Below are positions 45,301-58,750 of a stretch of 64,000 nt of DNA, one piece after another (positions within the stretch are counted from its first letter, which is position 1; every line of letters begins with the position of its first letter). A program made the position numbers and the translations under genes. Source of the stretch: Antedon mediterranea. Lineage: Eukaryota; Echinodermata; Crinoidea; Comatulida; Antedonidae. The DNA lies in assembly GCF_964355755.1 (NCBI RefSeq), contig NC_092676.1, positions 5,870,288 through 5,934,287 on the forward strand, in the 5' to 3' direction. The notes beneath the pieces were generated by a model. That model was not told the DNA's origin, searched no databases, and worked only from the letters and a program-made list of their open reading frames with translations.

Positions 45301-48300
45301 ACACAAAGTAGTCGTAGTCTCCATCCATAATGACGTCAATGACCACATTTGGAATTCAATTTCTTTCAGATTGCGTAACAATTACTCAAACTGCAGATAA
45401 TGGATACGTTCTGACGTCATTAAACTACCCGGATGAATACCCAATGGACGCTTCTTGTACGGTGTTCTTTCAAGAATATCCGAACAGATACATCATATTT
45501 GACTTTGAAGATTTCGATGTAGAAGATTCCGAGGACTGCACAAATGATTATCTGGAGGTAAGTTACATACTTACTTATTATAGGCAATTTCATAGGCTTA
45601 TACCATTTCCTTTTTGTGAAAACATAAATACATAATAATAATAAATTACTTTGTTTATTCCAGTTAACAAGTTCAACATCAGGACCACTGTGTGCTAGAC
45701 TTTGTGGAAAGAAAGAACCATTCTCTGTTACATCCGATTCTAATGAGGTTTCGATAACGTTTAAGACAAACTCCAAAATCCAAAAATCTGGTTTCAAAGC
45801 TTACTGTTCGATCGTCAACCGCCCGCCAAGAACTCTTGAAAACACTGGTAATTTTTTTATTTGAATTTAGTTCCAAATTTCGTCAGAGCTTGTAAAAAAA
45901 CGCGATTTGCCACCGATTATTATTATTTCAAACTAATGTAGATGAATAATTATTTTCTTTACAGAATGCAGCACTATGCTTCGTGAAAAATCGGGACGAA
46001 TTCAGCTCCCGACAAATCCCGATTGGCCACCGATTCGAGGTTCGGATTGTCTAATCGTCATTCACGCAGAGCCAGACGAGAGGATCCGACTAAATTATAT
46101 CGACTTCGTAGTCTCGGATTTGGATTCAGACCGGGACTTCGTGGAGGTAATTATGAAAGGCTAGGAAGGAAATCCGACCGTTGAGGCCTAGTGTTGATGT
46201 CTAGGCATATTTTCTACAAACAATGACATAATGTATATTCATATTTGTTATTTATTTACAGCTGTACGACATTTCGTTATCGGGTAAAACTAACAAGGCT
46301 ACCTACTCTGGTCATTTGCATCCGTTTTCGTGGACGAGTTTCCGAAATGAGCTGGTGATATACGTACGTGATGAAAACGAAATATCCTCTGTATCCTTCA
46401 TTGCAGATTATGAAATTTTACCAAGATCCGAAGATGGTAATGTACATATTCATACATAATATAATGCTAGAATATCGTATTATATGCAATACGTAGAGAT
46501 TCCATCCGCATCTCTTACATTAAGCTATTATGCTGCTTAAATTGTGTTTACTTCAAATAGGTTGTGAACTACTGTTTACGAATCCAACTGGTATAATATC
46601 TTGGCCATTTGATGGTGAAAGCAAAGCCGAACACTGTACCGTAATTATCCGAACGGATCCCGATAAACGAGTGCTCATAACGTTTAAAACCGTCAGAATG
46701 GACATGGCTGACTGTTCCCAGCATTCTATGACCGTAAGTAGGCCTACAAACCACACTTGACCTGACACGTATTGAATCATACACATTTAGGTGTAACAAT
46801 AATTGCATTTTCTTCTTAGATTAAAGATACAACGACCAAACGCCAAAGCCAGTATTGCTCGACACTTTGGGAATTCTCTTGGCTAAGCGATTCTGACGAA
46901 GTTGAAATGGAATTCACTCGTCAACTCACTAACTTTGCCCAAGTACAAGCTATGTACGGCGTCATTCCACGAACCAGAATCGCAGGTAGGCCTAGCTAAA
47001 TACACCTACACGAAGAAACATGAGTGTATTGAAACAACCTTCAAGATATCCCTAATAACTGTTTGTTTTACCTTCTCTTAGCTTTCAACCAATTCTTGAC
47101 TGCTCCCGAAGGCATCATATCCTCTCTTGAACACAATAGAGACGAGATAATTGGGAAGAACTGTACGATCTTCATTCAGGTTGAACCAGAGAACAGTGTG
47201 GTTGTAACTTTGACAGATTTTCTAATTGGTGACGAACAAGCTGAAAACACTGCAACAATAACGTGTACGGGCCAACAATTTCTAGAGGTAACATATGACA
47301 AAGCTAGCCTATCCGTTTCCAATAACGTTAACCTCGCTCAATGCTATTCTATTAAAATACTATTCTGTCTGTTTGTTTGTTTCTTTAGATAAAAGATCTT
47401 ACGACAGGCAGAACGAACGTCTACTGCGGAGAGTTTGATTTATTTACGTGGACGTCAGATTTCAACCTTGTTGCAATTACCTTCCATATCACAACTTATC
47501 CTACCTACAACGTCTTCAGGGCCGTTTATAGGTCTCTACAGCAGATTGAAGGTACGTTGGATCCCAATAGCTACCAGAACTACAGCCGAAAACAATTCAT
47601 TGCCCAACAGCCTTTTAAAGTAACTTTGACAAAAGTTGACACTGAACCCAAACCCGGAGCAACCATTTAATACGATGTTTATCAACTATTTTATTTGGAT
47701 ATATTTCAGGATGTGATAACCGTCTAACCACACCTACCGGTATAATTGAATCTCCACAACCGTACAATCCGAACACAAACTGCCGTAACACCGTGCACTC
47801 CGAACCTGGAAACCTAGTCACATTAACCTTCACCAATTTCGAAGTGCAGCCTTGCGAAACTGATCACGTGAAATTGATTGATTTAGGAACTCTGCGTACA
47901 GAAGTCTTCTGTGGATCTTTTGACCTTTTCTCATGGACGTCTGATACCAATGAAGTATCCGTCTACTTCGTTAGTGGTCCGAAATATATGCGAAACACTG
48001 GATTCAAAACCGAATATCGCCATGTTCAGCGACCATTAGTCAATGGTACGTTAAACAACTCGGTAATATAATACTATTTATATTTATTTTATGCTCGGTG
48101 CTTCCTGGCATTTTCATTTTCTTTTTCTACAGAATGTTATCTTCGGAAACACGATACAACGGAGCTTGTTACGTTACCAGACTTCACAATAAAAGACGTT
48201 GAGAATGCGGAATGTATTATATACGTCTACAATACTCCAGACAACAGAATTCAATTTACCGTTGAAGAGTTTGACGAAGTATTCAATTGTTCAGACAGTG

Positions 48301-51300
48301 GTATTGAAGTAAGCCTATTATTATTATTGCTAGGGCCAAAGTCTTGGTTACCACTGAACGCAACACATGAATGTAACCTTGTACGACGCGATGGATCATG
48401 TAGTTGCGTAACCCCACTAGTACTGCAATAATACTCTACAACTTGTATAATTAAATATCTCTCTTTCTACAGCTAACTGACGTAGCGACCGAAAGGACCA
48501 ACACTTACTGTACCATTTCTCACTCCTTTTCATGGACAGCAGATACAAATGAAATAAAAATCCGTGTATTCGCCAAAAAAGACAAATTACCTCGCATGAT
48601 TGCCAAATGGAAATCTGTCCCAAGAATCGGAGAACCAGGTAGGCATAACTGGTTCTAGAAAACATTTAATGGAACTCAAAAGGGTGCAAAATCGGTAATC
48701 TTTCCATTTTCTTTTCTAATTTTTTATTTTATTTATTTTTTAGTTATTTCTCTTGAGGATTCTGGACACATTAAGCTCACATCGACATTCCCAACTTACC
48801 AATATCTTATTCATGTTGAACCAAATTACCGATTGATTATCAACTATTTGCACGAACACGATGCCATACAGCATTGCAACATAGACAGCATCAAGGTAAT
48901 AATAGTTATTTCAACACTTTACTACGTCGCATGAAACTGATCTCTTCTGTGATACTGTGTGTGTGCTTTCAAATGAGATCGCTCTTTTTTTTATCCACAG
49001 ATCACCGATTCAACCACACTCCGTTTCTTCCAAGACTGCACGTTCTTTGATGGCATCATGTCATGGGTTTCAGACAGTAACGAGGTCATCATTGACGCCA
49101 AACAAATTGCTGGACATGACACGGTCTTATACTACACTCGAGTTCTGAAAGCACCCCCGTCTGGTAAGCATTTTTTAACTGAATATATGCTTAGGAACTC
49201 TTGCTACTACCGTAACAATTTGATTTCTTACATTTTTTTTTTGTTTACCCAGAATGCAACAAGGTCATCACATCCGATACGAACTTGGAAACAAATTCTG
49301 GATTGGAAACTGCGAACTATCCAGGAATGTATCCCAATGAACTTGTATGCGATATGATTATGCAGACGACGTCCGATAACCGTATTCAGGTTGTTTTCAA
49401 GGAATTCTGGTTGGAGATACCAAACCATATGGGATGTCACAACGACTATTTAAATGCAAGTACAAATTGTTTTAATCGTTACAGGTTCAGTAAGTTCCTA
49501 AATTTATGGTCGAAATGATATTATTTCTTAAATTTCTTATTTCTCATTCCATTTTAGGTTTCGGACACGTCTGTTGGATTTCATTACGATCATTCTGAAC
49601 GAATATGTGGCCGCCTTGAACCTATATCTTGGACGTCGGAAGGCAACTCCTTGCTCCTACGACTTCAGACAGACAAAACAATCGCTCGCACTGGCTACAT
49701 TGCAACATACACAATCTTGAAACGACCACAACCAGCTCCACGTACGTAAACAAAAACATTACTCTTTGCAATATTCTTTCTTTTGAAATCTATATATTGT
49801 ACTGTTATTTAGTTATTTTCTCTTTCAGATTGTAATAAAACATACCTAGGCCCAAATGGAGTTATTTCATCGCCGAATTTTGCTGTAGGGTTACCTCAGT
49901 ATTCCAACGACTTGCTCTGTTATTACTTTATAAAAGGCAATGTTTTGGAACGAATACTGGTACACTTTGTTATATTTGATGTTGAACTACAAACGCCTTG
50001 CCAACCAGATTACGTACAGGTAAATATCGATTTTTTATCCGCCTGAACTGATATTAGGCCTAGCGCCCGAGCAGATTATAATACTTTGCTTCTTTTTAGA
50101 TCGAAGATGTGGCAACGAGAAAAACCAATATCATATGTGGTGAACACCCTAATTACATATGGGAATCGGAAAGCAACGAAGTCAACATAACGTTTATTAC
50201 AGACGGCAGCCGTACGTTCCGTGGATTTAACGCAACGTATAAAATGGAGCACAAGCAAGGCATATCATGTAAGCTTTTAACGTCTTCGTCACTTCATTGC
50301 CAAAATGGTGTTTGGAAAACGCCACCGTACTTTAATCGTGGCTATAGTAATACTTTTATGTTGCATAACGGTGATTTTCTATATTTCAGATTGTGATGAT
50401 GAAACTCTTACGGACACCACCGGAACATTCCACTCACCAGACTTTCCCGCCAAATACCCGAATGACTTGGACTGTGTTTACACGATAATCGCCGATCCGG
50501 GCCATTTCATTGAAGTGATATTCGAATTCTTTGAACTGGAAACCAGTCCACACTGTACAAATGACTACGTTTCGCTCTCCAGTGTTGGCGAAGGAACCAG
50601 TCAGCGTTACTGCGACAAACATAACCTTCTGAAGTGGAACTCTACGACCAACAGTGCAACTGTTACGCTGCATTCTGATCACGTGATAACGGACAACGGT
50701 TTCAAAGCTACATACAAGATCCATCAAGTGTTCCAAGCTGGTAATTTTGCTCTTTCTGCTTTTTTAACCACACTATACATTATTCTTAATGAATGAATAA
50801 ACTTTATGTTCATATTTATATTTTACAGAAACCTGTTCACCTGTACATCTAACAACTTCTAGCGGCATGTTCCAAAGTCCAAATTACCCATCAAACTATG
50901 AAAATAATTTGGAATGTACTTACAGAATAACAGTGAATCCATCCAGAGTTATACGAATTGAATTTATCGAATTTGAGATCGAAGAGCCACAATCCGGATT
51001 TTGTGCAGATTACCTGCAGGTAAATACATCACACACTTAGTCTATAAAATAATGAACATAGGCCTGACTCGACTCGGCAAAGTCGGCCGTAAATGGTTGA
51101 CCATCTTTAGGCCCCATCGTCCATGGTCCCGATTATCTGTACCTTACCAATAACCTTCAACTAATTTTTAGATACCCTACGCAACTCAAAATCTGAAGCT
51201 ATGCGGAAATTTGGAAAAGAATGTCTACATCACGGACAGCAATGATGTTCTGCTTACACTAATAACTGACGGTAGTAACACACTAAAAGGATTCAAGGCA

Positions 51301-52187
51301 ATGTACACATCTGTGACAATGAGTGACACCCCAGTCACAGGTAAACAATTCCTTCTTTCATCATATTTTCAGTCCGATTCGGACCATACTAGTCATCTTG
51401 TCTTCATACTTATTCCGTCCACTTCGAACCACATACCATGCCGCATCGGCTGAGATCAACCATATGCCTACATTTCACTTACACTTTCCTAAACAAACTT
51501 AAGCCTACATTGTAATACGGGTATTTTTATTTCTAGTTGCCCCAACACCGTTACCGTTCTGTAGTGTGGAGACTAGCCGATTGACGGGCAGCTACGACAT
51601 CATACACAGCTTAAACTTCCCAGCCTACTACCCAAATAATGTAAAATGCAGAACTATCATCGAGACCAAGAAAAACACCCGTATTATCATTACAATTCGG
51701 TTTATGGATATCGAGAACTACAAACTTTGTGATTGGGATTACTTACAGGTAAGCCTGCGTACTAATTGTTCTAGATTCAGGGCCTACTGTCTACCGTTAC
51801 CGTGCAGGATTTACGCGTTGTTTCAGTTTTGCCCCAACAGAAAGATGTTAATAATATAGAGGTCACCGCAGAGGTTACTAATCTACCATCGTTGTTCTGC
51901 TAACAATTACTTGTCTGTATATTTATTTGATCTATTTTTTTCCCCAGATATTTGATGACGTTTCCGGTCGTAGCACGGAGAAGCTTTGTGGTTCACTCGA
52001 TGCTCCTTTCGTCTGGGAATCCGACGGCAATCTGGTGACGATGATATTCAAGAGTGATGACATTCTGGCCAGAACTGGCTATTACGGCACCTACCAGTCG
52101 GTAGAAATCGTGGCACCTACTCCGTTTAAAAAGCCAGGTTCAAAACCAAAGCCTGACAAAAACTCGTATATAGGTTTCGGCAGATAA
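42319..52187 (+). CDS. Multi-CUB gene 3: 15 CUB domains, frameshifted in CUB3
   Basis: It has the same 29-exon layout as gene 2 with nearly identical sequence, including the single-exon CUB8 and CUB13, the GC-AG intron in CUB11 and the lysine/proline-rich C-terminal tail. CUB13 has one extra in-frame aspartate codon (exon 50390-50740 is 3 bases longer). The CUB3 N-terminal exon (44731-44940) is 210 bases instead of 209. An extra C at 44732, just after the acceptor (GGCTTGCAG versus GGTTGCAG), shifts the frame and leads to TAG at 44808-44810. As written, the gene would make only the signal peptide, CUB1, CUB2 and a short novel tail. Everything downstream is otherwise intact, so this is either a very young pseudogene or a base-level assembly error. 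Confidence 0.82.
42319..52187 (+). other. Exon map of gene 3
   Basis: Signal peptide 42319-42396. CUB1 42534-42776 and 43009-43177. CUB2 43436-43602 and 44461-44623. CUB3 44731-44940 (frameshifted) and 45107-45275. CUB4 45370-45557 and 45664-45847. CUB5 45965-46146 and 46262-46436. CUB6 46561-46733 and 46820-46985. CUB7 47082-47287 and 47389-47551. CUB8 47710-48045. CUB9 48133-48308 and 48473-48638. CUB10 48744-48895 and 49001-49163. CUB11 49253-49455 and 49558-49741. CUB12 49829-50019 and 50100-50268. CUB13 50390-50740. CUB14 50829-51019 and 51172-51340. CUB15 51537-51748 and 51948-52187. Confidence 0.88.
43678..44444 (-). mobile_element. 5'-truncated CR1/L2-type LINE in intron 4 of gene 3
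   Basis: A 767-base insertion absent from gene 2. The minus strand encodes 231 residues of the polymerase C-terminal half (VDWCNENNLFLNVSKTKEMV, EFKFLGIYISNDLKWH, then ASRIIGSAQLPL) with an intact frame (43813-44508 when read through into flanking sequence). The 3' end is at 43678, with an (ACTTG)n-like tail typical of CR1/L2 elements. The 10 bases AAGCATTTCG of the gene 2 empty site are missing, and no target duplication is seen. It ends only 16 bases before exon CUB2b, so the branch point and most of the upstream acceptor region are now LINE sequence. Confidence 0.8.
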
Positions 52188-52218
52188 GTTGTTGTAGTAC
52201 ACCACTGAGGCAAATAAT

Positions 52219-52224
52219 AATAAA
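52219..52224 (+). terminator. Poly(A) signal of gene 3
   Basis: AATAAA, 31 bases after the stop codon, as in gene 2. Confidence 0.55.
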
Positions 52225-52265
52225 AAATTATTTAATGAATTGAATAGTTTGGTATGTCTTTTTTT

Positions 52266-53300
52266 TCACAATTCTCGATTTGGTTGGATTCCCAATTTGA
52301 CGCAACGCAAGTTATTGACCATATTCTTACATCTATCGCAAATATTAGTTTTAGACAATTTCCAAATATGTAATCTTTTAGTACAAACAAGTATGCGATG
52401 TAAAAGTTTAAAATCAAATTGCGCAACTTTTACCATATGTTTTTCATATTTTGTCCCATACCATAGTCTTATTTAAAAACTCCGATTTTACTTGGGAGAA
52501 TGGCACGGTCTTTAATTCAATTATCAACTTTCTCTATTCTTGGTTGTGCCAATACTTCCTTCCACTCAACAGGAATAGCATTTATGAGCTTGAAGTATTC
52601 TATTATCCTATTATGCTTTACTAATAACGTGGGAATTAAATTAAGACTTACAATTGTGTTATTGACCAAAATGTCATCAATTGTTTTATAGCCAAGCCAG
52701 ACTTTCTTTCTTTCTTTCTTTCTTTACCCATAAATATAAATTATAAACATTGTAATAATATACAAATAATAATAATTATATCAAGGGAAGGGCTAAAAAA
52801 TAGTTCTAATCAAGTTCAGCCCCTAAACATTGAAGTATAAATAGTTATATAAATAAATTAGGGCTACTTGTCTAAAATAAAATTAATATACATAAACATT
52901 TTTTTTTTTTTTAATACACTTTCTCTCAAATATATACAATATAATTCTCTTATAAAATAAATAAATATCACTATACAAACAAATAGTATGTTTTCATTTC
53001 TTTTTTGAATTTGCTTTTTGTTAGAAACCTTAAATCATCCGGGATTTCATTCCAGAGCTTTGCACCAGAATACTTGATGGAATGTTGTCCTATGTTTGTT
53101 CTATATTTTGGTACATACAACTTTTCTCTTGATGAATAACGAAAATTAATATACAAAAAATATTTAGGAGTTGTATCTGGAAATTTACCATGTAAACTAT
53201 CATGAACAAATAAAGTAATTAAATACTGATGCTGCTGATAAATATTTAAAATTTTAAGTTCTTTGAATAATAATGATGTTGGTGCTAGTCTAAGAAATCA
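52266..53300 (-). pseudogene. Nested LINE fragments, unit B copy
   Basis: Copies of the unit A fragments at 33607-34650: the L1/Tx1-like zf-RVT piece (about 52266-52704) interrupted by the CR1/L2-like 3' end (about 52705-53300, C-terminus near 52971). The (AAAG)n tail is shorter by a few bases, and the encoded YSSRSQTREK of unit A is shortened to YSSREK. Confidence 0.6.
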
Positions 53301-53924
53301 GAAGAGTTTACAATAGCATTTACATAAATAATGTAAATAAATGTATACGTTTATTTTCCCACAAGGTTTCGGATTTAATTTCCTGTACATTTTGAGGATT
53401 GATTATAAAATGGTTTTAAAGGGTGCATGTATAAAGTAAAGGTTGCGTTACACAAGGAATTTCTGAAAAGAGGTAAGTAGGCCTATAAAGTCCAGTACGG
53501 TACTATACAACTGGGAATGGAATAGTACTATACATTTAAATATTACAGAAGACTAACAAGTAAATTGAACAACTTATATTTTGGTTTGATTTATGTCATT
53601 TATTTATAAATACAAATATGTAAAATACAAAATAAACGTTTAAAGAGAACCTAACTGGAAGATATATCTTTGTCTGGCGTTGGTTCCTAGAAAGAAAAAA
53701 AGACACAATACCAAACACAAGACAAACAAAAACAGTGTTCTTCACTTAATGTATGTTCCCATAATGAACATGACGATTTTGTGCGTATCACTACCATATT
53801 TGGGCATAATTACAGTACAACTGAAAACCGGGATCCTGCATAAAAAAGCTGTAGCTTCGTTTTTTTTGTAGGACTCTTTTACATAAGAACAAGTATATAG
53901 AACTAAAATAAAACAAAGGTGTTG

Positions 53925-55735
53925 TTAATCAGCATATAGTGATAACAAGTATTTTTTGACCTGTTTTTTTATACATTTATTTTGTTTCTTTAAAATAACC
54001 GGTTTATTACCACGATTACAAGCGAATTCTTTCCACAATTTTGGTCCATATATGTGTATAAACTGTTGACTGCAAGTTAGTCTAGTGAAGGGAATTTCGA
54101 ATTCAGTTTCTGTTCTGAGGTTATGAGTAGGCCTAATACTGCCACAGTAATTAAAACTATTTAAAATGTGATGTGGTAATTCATTGAATTTTACGTTTGC
54201 CATAAATCCTATGACGTTTACTTTGTAAATATCATAAACGTTTAATATTTTTAGTTTCTTAAACAGTGGCTGTGAGGCTTGTCTGGGTTTAGAGACGGTG
54301 ATGCATTTTACAACTCTCTTTTGGAGTTTTAGTATTGCTTCTAACGTGCTCTTGTATGTATTTCCCCATATTAAGTTACCATACTGAAGATGAGGTAATA
54401 CTAAGGTGTTATAAAGACTAATACGGACTTTATGAGGAAAGAATTCTCTTACTTTTAAAAGTATACCAGTTTCCCTAGACATTTTTTCCCAATAAACTGT
54501 ATGTAATGTTTCCAGTTAAGATTTTCGTTTAAAATTACATTTAGAAATGTCACATTTTCTTTTCTATGTTATAATACATTATTCATTTTTATTTCAAACT
54601 GGTTTTTGTCAAAGTACTTTTGGTTAGTTCTAAAAACAACGTAATTAGTTTTGCTGACATTCAGTAACAGCTTATTTGCTTTAAGCCATACGTTTATTTT
54701 TTCTAGTTCAATATTCATAGTATGGTTTAACATTGTAGGGTCATCTCCCCTTGTTATACAAGTTGTGCCGTCGGCAAAACTAATTATATCTATTTTACTA
54801 CTTGCTCGATCATTGATGTAAATCAAAAACAAAAGTGGTCCTAAAACAGCCCTGTGGCACCCCTATATTGGTGTCTTTTCAACATGATGATCTACCATTG
54901 GCATAAACATATTGTTTGCGGCCACTTAAATAGTTTCTAACCCACATTAATACGATGCCTCTTATACCATAATGCGCCAATTTGCTCAACAGAATACTGT
55001 GATCGATAATGTCAAACGCTTTTGACAAATCCATAAAGGTAGTAAGTGCATATTCCTTTTTTTCAAATGCATTTAATATTCTATGGACCAAGTCGATCAT
55101 AGCATGAGAAGTTGAGTGTTTGTTTCTAAATCCATATTGATTGTTGCTTAACACTTTACATTTTGTAAGATAATTGTATAATTGATTATGGATAATCTTT
55201 TCAAAGACTTTCGAAAAAATGAGCAACAGCGATATGGGACGATAGTTTGAGGCCTAAAATGGCGGTCCTCTTTTTTATGTATAGGAACTACTTTGGAAAT
55301 TTTTAACTTCCCTGGTATCGTACTGTTTTGATGACTTTACCGTTTTTTAAAGGTGTTTGTTATATAGAAACTTAAAATTATCCAGAAAATCATTATAAGC
55401 GATTTCTGGATCAATCGCTTCATATACTCCAAGCCACTCTGCACTTAACAAATCATTATTTAGTTTCATAATATTTCTATTGTTAACTATATACGTGTCA
55501 CATGAGACTGAGGTGCCTTTATTCATGTGCAGAGTGAGTTATTTGATATACTGGTAAATGGTCGGAAATGTCCGAGATTAGTATACCAGATAGAACTTTT
55601 TCGGAAATTGTATTTGAAAATATGTTGTCAATTAGTGTTACTGACTGATCTTGTATTCTAGTTGGTCTAGATATAGATGGATAAAACGAGTGAGACACCA
55701 TTATTTCAATAAAATCATTTACATCACTGAATGTG
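53925..55735 (-). pseudogene. Inactive LINE, unit B copy with internal deletion
   Basis: The same element as 35283-37683. The catalytic box is again FADG. The middle of the reverse transcriptase N-terminal part and the linker are missing: sequence matching 36682-37269 of unit A is absent, and the join lies at about 55319. Pieces: C-terminal domain 53925-54482, catalytic segment 54569-54832, RT fingers 54879-55226, endonuclease end 55519-55735. Confidence 0.78.
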
Positions 55736-55798
55736 TGTGATAGTGTAGACAGAGCTTAAGAGTGTATACTGATCATAAATAGTATTGGGTGATACTAC

Positions 55799-55992
55799 CT
55801 TACTTTTATCGTGCTTTTTAATTATTTTCTGCGCCTTTTTCGTAAACAAATGAGTGGAGTATTCCTCTTGGTAATCCCATGCAATGTTTTTGTCATTCTC
55901 TCTCAGATCAAATCCATTCCACATCTTGCGCTTACCGGGGAAAAGATAGTCACTCTCGTGGGTGTAGAAGTCTTCGGGCCCCGTAATAAATC
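55799..55992 (-). pseudogene. Orphan arylsulfatase-like exon (unit B)
   Basis: A copy of the 37749-37942 exon with the same length, frame and both splice sites. One residue difference is visible (DYQEEYSTHLF versus DYQREYSTHLF), and there are silent changes. The open frame is retained in both copies, but no neighbouring sulfatase exons are visible. Confidence 0.68.
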
Positions 55993-57164
55993 CTACAAGA
56001 AGAACACCAAAACAAGGTTATGTATGTCTACTGTACACCTATGTTTTCGACTAAGCGAATCTATTCGCACAATCAAAGATTTCTGAGTTCCGATTGGTTG
56101 TATATTTGTTTGTATCGCTAACGTAGATTCAAATGAATACGCATGCGCGTTGACGCTTCGTGGGAATGTTCGATTATTTGAACAAGCACGAATGTTAGTA
56201 GAGCAGTTCACGCCATAAAAATAGCCAAGTTGTGCACTTTATTACCAAAGAAGCATGAAACTTGCCACAAAGTTTCTTTGATGTATATAGATTCAAAATA
56301 TCGGGGGGTGCCAAGTGTCCAAAGTCCGGTATGGCGGCCATCTTGATTTCAAAATGGCCACCATAAAAACAAAAAGTGTTCATATCTTGGCAACTATAAA
56401 CAGTAGAGACTTGATTCTGGTGTTAAATTGTTCACAAACCACATATTTCTATTTGCTCTATTGAAAGGTTTCGTCCAAAAATGACCGGAAATGACGTTTC
56501 TTCCAGTTTGACCTTTGACCTCTTATATGTATATCTCAGTAACTACTGATCATTTTCAATCGATTTTGGTGTCATATTGTTCAGAATAGAGACATTTATA
56601 TTTGTAGTAATAAAAATACAATTTATAACCTTTGACATATATAATTATGTGAAAATACTGTATGTGGTTTACACTGGTATAAATGCACCTAATTTTTTTA
56701 CCGAAATAAATGACACTTCATGCAAAAATGACCAGAAATTATTATTCTGAATTTTTTACTTTTGATGTGATAGGATAGGCGTAAAGTATGACAGAGAAAC
56801 AGCAATCACTGAGCTCATCTATGCGGACTTGTTTGCTTATTCTTGTTCATTTTCGTTGCATCTAAAAAAACGTACTCCATTTTTATGGTAATGGGCCTTT
56901 GCTGTAAACCTTTCATCGGAATCCTTTTCCTCGATTTTCTCTAGTCATTGATATTTTAGCAAAATCCAAACCAAATCAATTCGTAAAAGACATCTCAATA
57001 TAATTATTCAAGTAATCCTCAAATTAGTGACATGGACCTACAATATACTGTTCTGTAAAAGACCTTTATAGGCATCCACCTGGGGACTTTCACTTTGAAG
57101 GTCTTGGTCTCCTAATCAAACAAGAAACAATGTCTGATTTATTCAATCAAAGTAATGGGTCCAG
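55993..57164. other. Spacer of unit B before the minisatellite
   Basis: Matches 37943-39412 of unit A, including the inverted repeat arm (about 56533-56710). It lacks about 308 bases corresponding to 38790-39097; the join is near 56840. No gene is supported. Confidence 0.6.
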
Positions 57165-58750
57165 ATAAAGACCATCCACAGGAAAAGAATGGGGTGTAAG
57201 ACCATCCACAGACAAAGAAGGGGGTATAAGACTATCCACAGACAAAGAAAGGGTATAAGACCATCTACAGACAAAGAAAGGGGTATAAGACCATCTACAG
57301 ACAAAGAAAAGGGGGTGTAAGACCATCCACAGACAAAGAAGGGGGGTGTAAGACCATCCACAGGCAAAGAAGGGGATGTAAGACCATCCACAGACAAAGA
57401 AGGAGGTATAAGACCATCTACAGACAAAGAAAGGGGTGTAAGGCCATCCACAGAAAAACAAGTGGGTGTAGGACCATCCATAGACAAAGAAGGGGGTGTA
57501 AGACCATGCACAGACAAAGAAGGGTTTAGGATCATCCACAGACAACGAAGGGGGTGTAGGACCGTCCACACACAAAGAAGGGGGTGTAAGACCATCCACT
57601 GACAAAGAAAGGGGTATAGTCCCACTTACAGACAAAAAAGGGGTATAAGACCTTCCACAGACAAAGAAGGGGGTGTAGGACCATCCACGGACAAAGAAGG
57701 GGTGTAGGACCATCCACAGACAAAGAAGGGGATGTAAGACCATCCACATACAAAGAAGGGGGTATAAGACCATCCACAGACAAAGAAGGGGTATAAGACC
57801 ATCCCCAGACAGAGAAGGGGGTGTAAGACCATCCACAGACAAAGAAGGGGTGTAAGACCATCCACTAACAAAGAAAGGGGTGTAAGACAATCCACACACA
57901 AAAACAGGGGTGTAATACCATCAACAGACAAAGAAAGGGGTGTACTACCATCAACAGACAAAGAAGGGGGTATAAGACCATCCACAGGCACAGAAGGGGT
58001 ATAATACCGTCCACAAACAAAGAAAGGGGTGTAAGACCATCCACAGACAAAGAAGGGATGTAGGACCATCCACAGAAAAAGCAGGATATGTAAGACCATC
58101 CACTGACATAGAAAGGGGTATAGGACCACTTACAGACAAAGAAGAAGGGTGTAAGACCATCCACAGGAAAAGAAGGGGGTTGTCATATTATTTACGTTGT
58201 GATTCTCTGTGTTTAGAGAAGGATGCTTTAGACCAGGTCCGCCTTATATTATTAGCCAATCAAAATCGTATAATTTTTGGAGGGAAAATGTTATCCTCCT
58301 CTGAAGCCTAAAATTTGCATGTCCAGTATAAAAGTGGAATGTAATAGATATTAAGAAGAAGAGAGAATAAGATCAGAGTAGATAAACGGAAAGATGATAA
58401 AAAAAATATTAAGGCTTGACTGGTAGTGGTAGAAAGATGTATTAATCGAATTACAAGGAATAAAAGTTCTAGTTGAGTTAAATTATACTTTTTGTATGAG
58501 TTATCATTCAGTGACAGCTGTGTACGTCGCGTGGAGTTATATACGCCTGAGAAAGCTCGGAACCAACTAAAATAAATTCACTACAGGGGTGTAATACCAT
58601 CAACAGACACAGAAGGGGTATAAGACCATCCACAGACAAAGAAGGGGGTATAAGACCATCCACAGACAAAGAAAGGGATATAAGACCATCCACAGACAAA
58701 GAATGGGGTATAAGACCATCTACAGACAAAGAAGGAGAAGTAGGACCATA
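57165..58750. repeat. 29-30-bp minisatellite of unit B, interrupted by a solo LTR
   Basis: The same unit as 39413-41400, but with about 40 copies. About 820 bases of the unit A array have no counterpart. The solo LTR at 58181-58585 splits the array. Confidence 0.92.
58181..58585. mobile_element. Solo LTR of an LTR retrotransposon
   Basis: A 405-base insertion that begins TGT (TGTCATATTA) and ends ACA (TTCACTACA), flanked by the 5-base direct repeat GGGGT at 58176-58180 and 58586-58590. Unit A has the uninterrupted site at about 41234-41250 (AAGAAGGGGGTGTAATACC). A TATAAAAG box lies near 58329 and an AATAAA-type signal near 58461. No internal gag-pol sequence is present, so it is a solo LTR left by recombination. 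The family cannot be named from this sequence. Confidence 0.85.
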
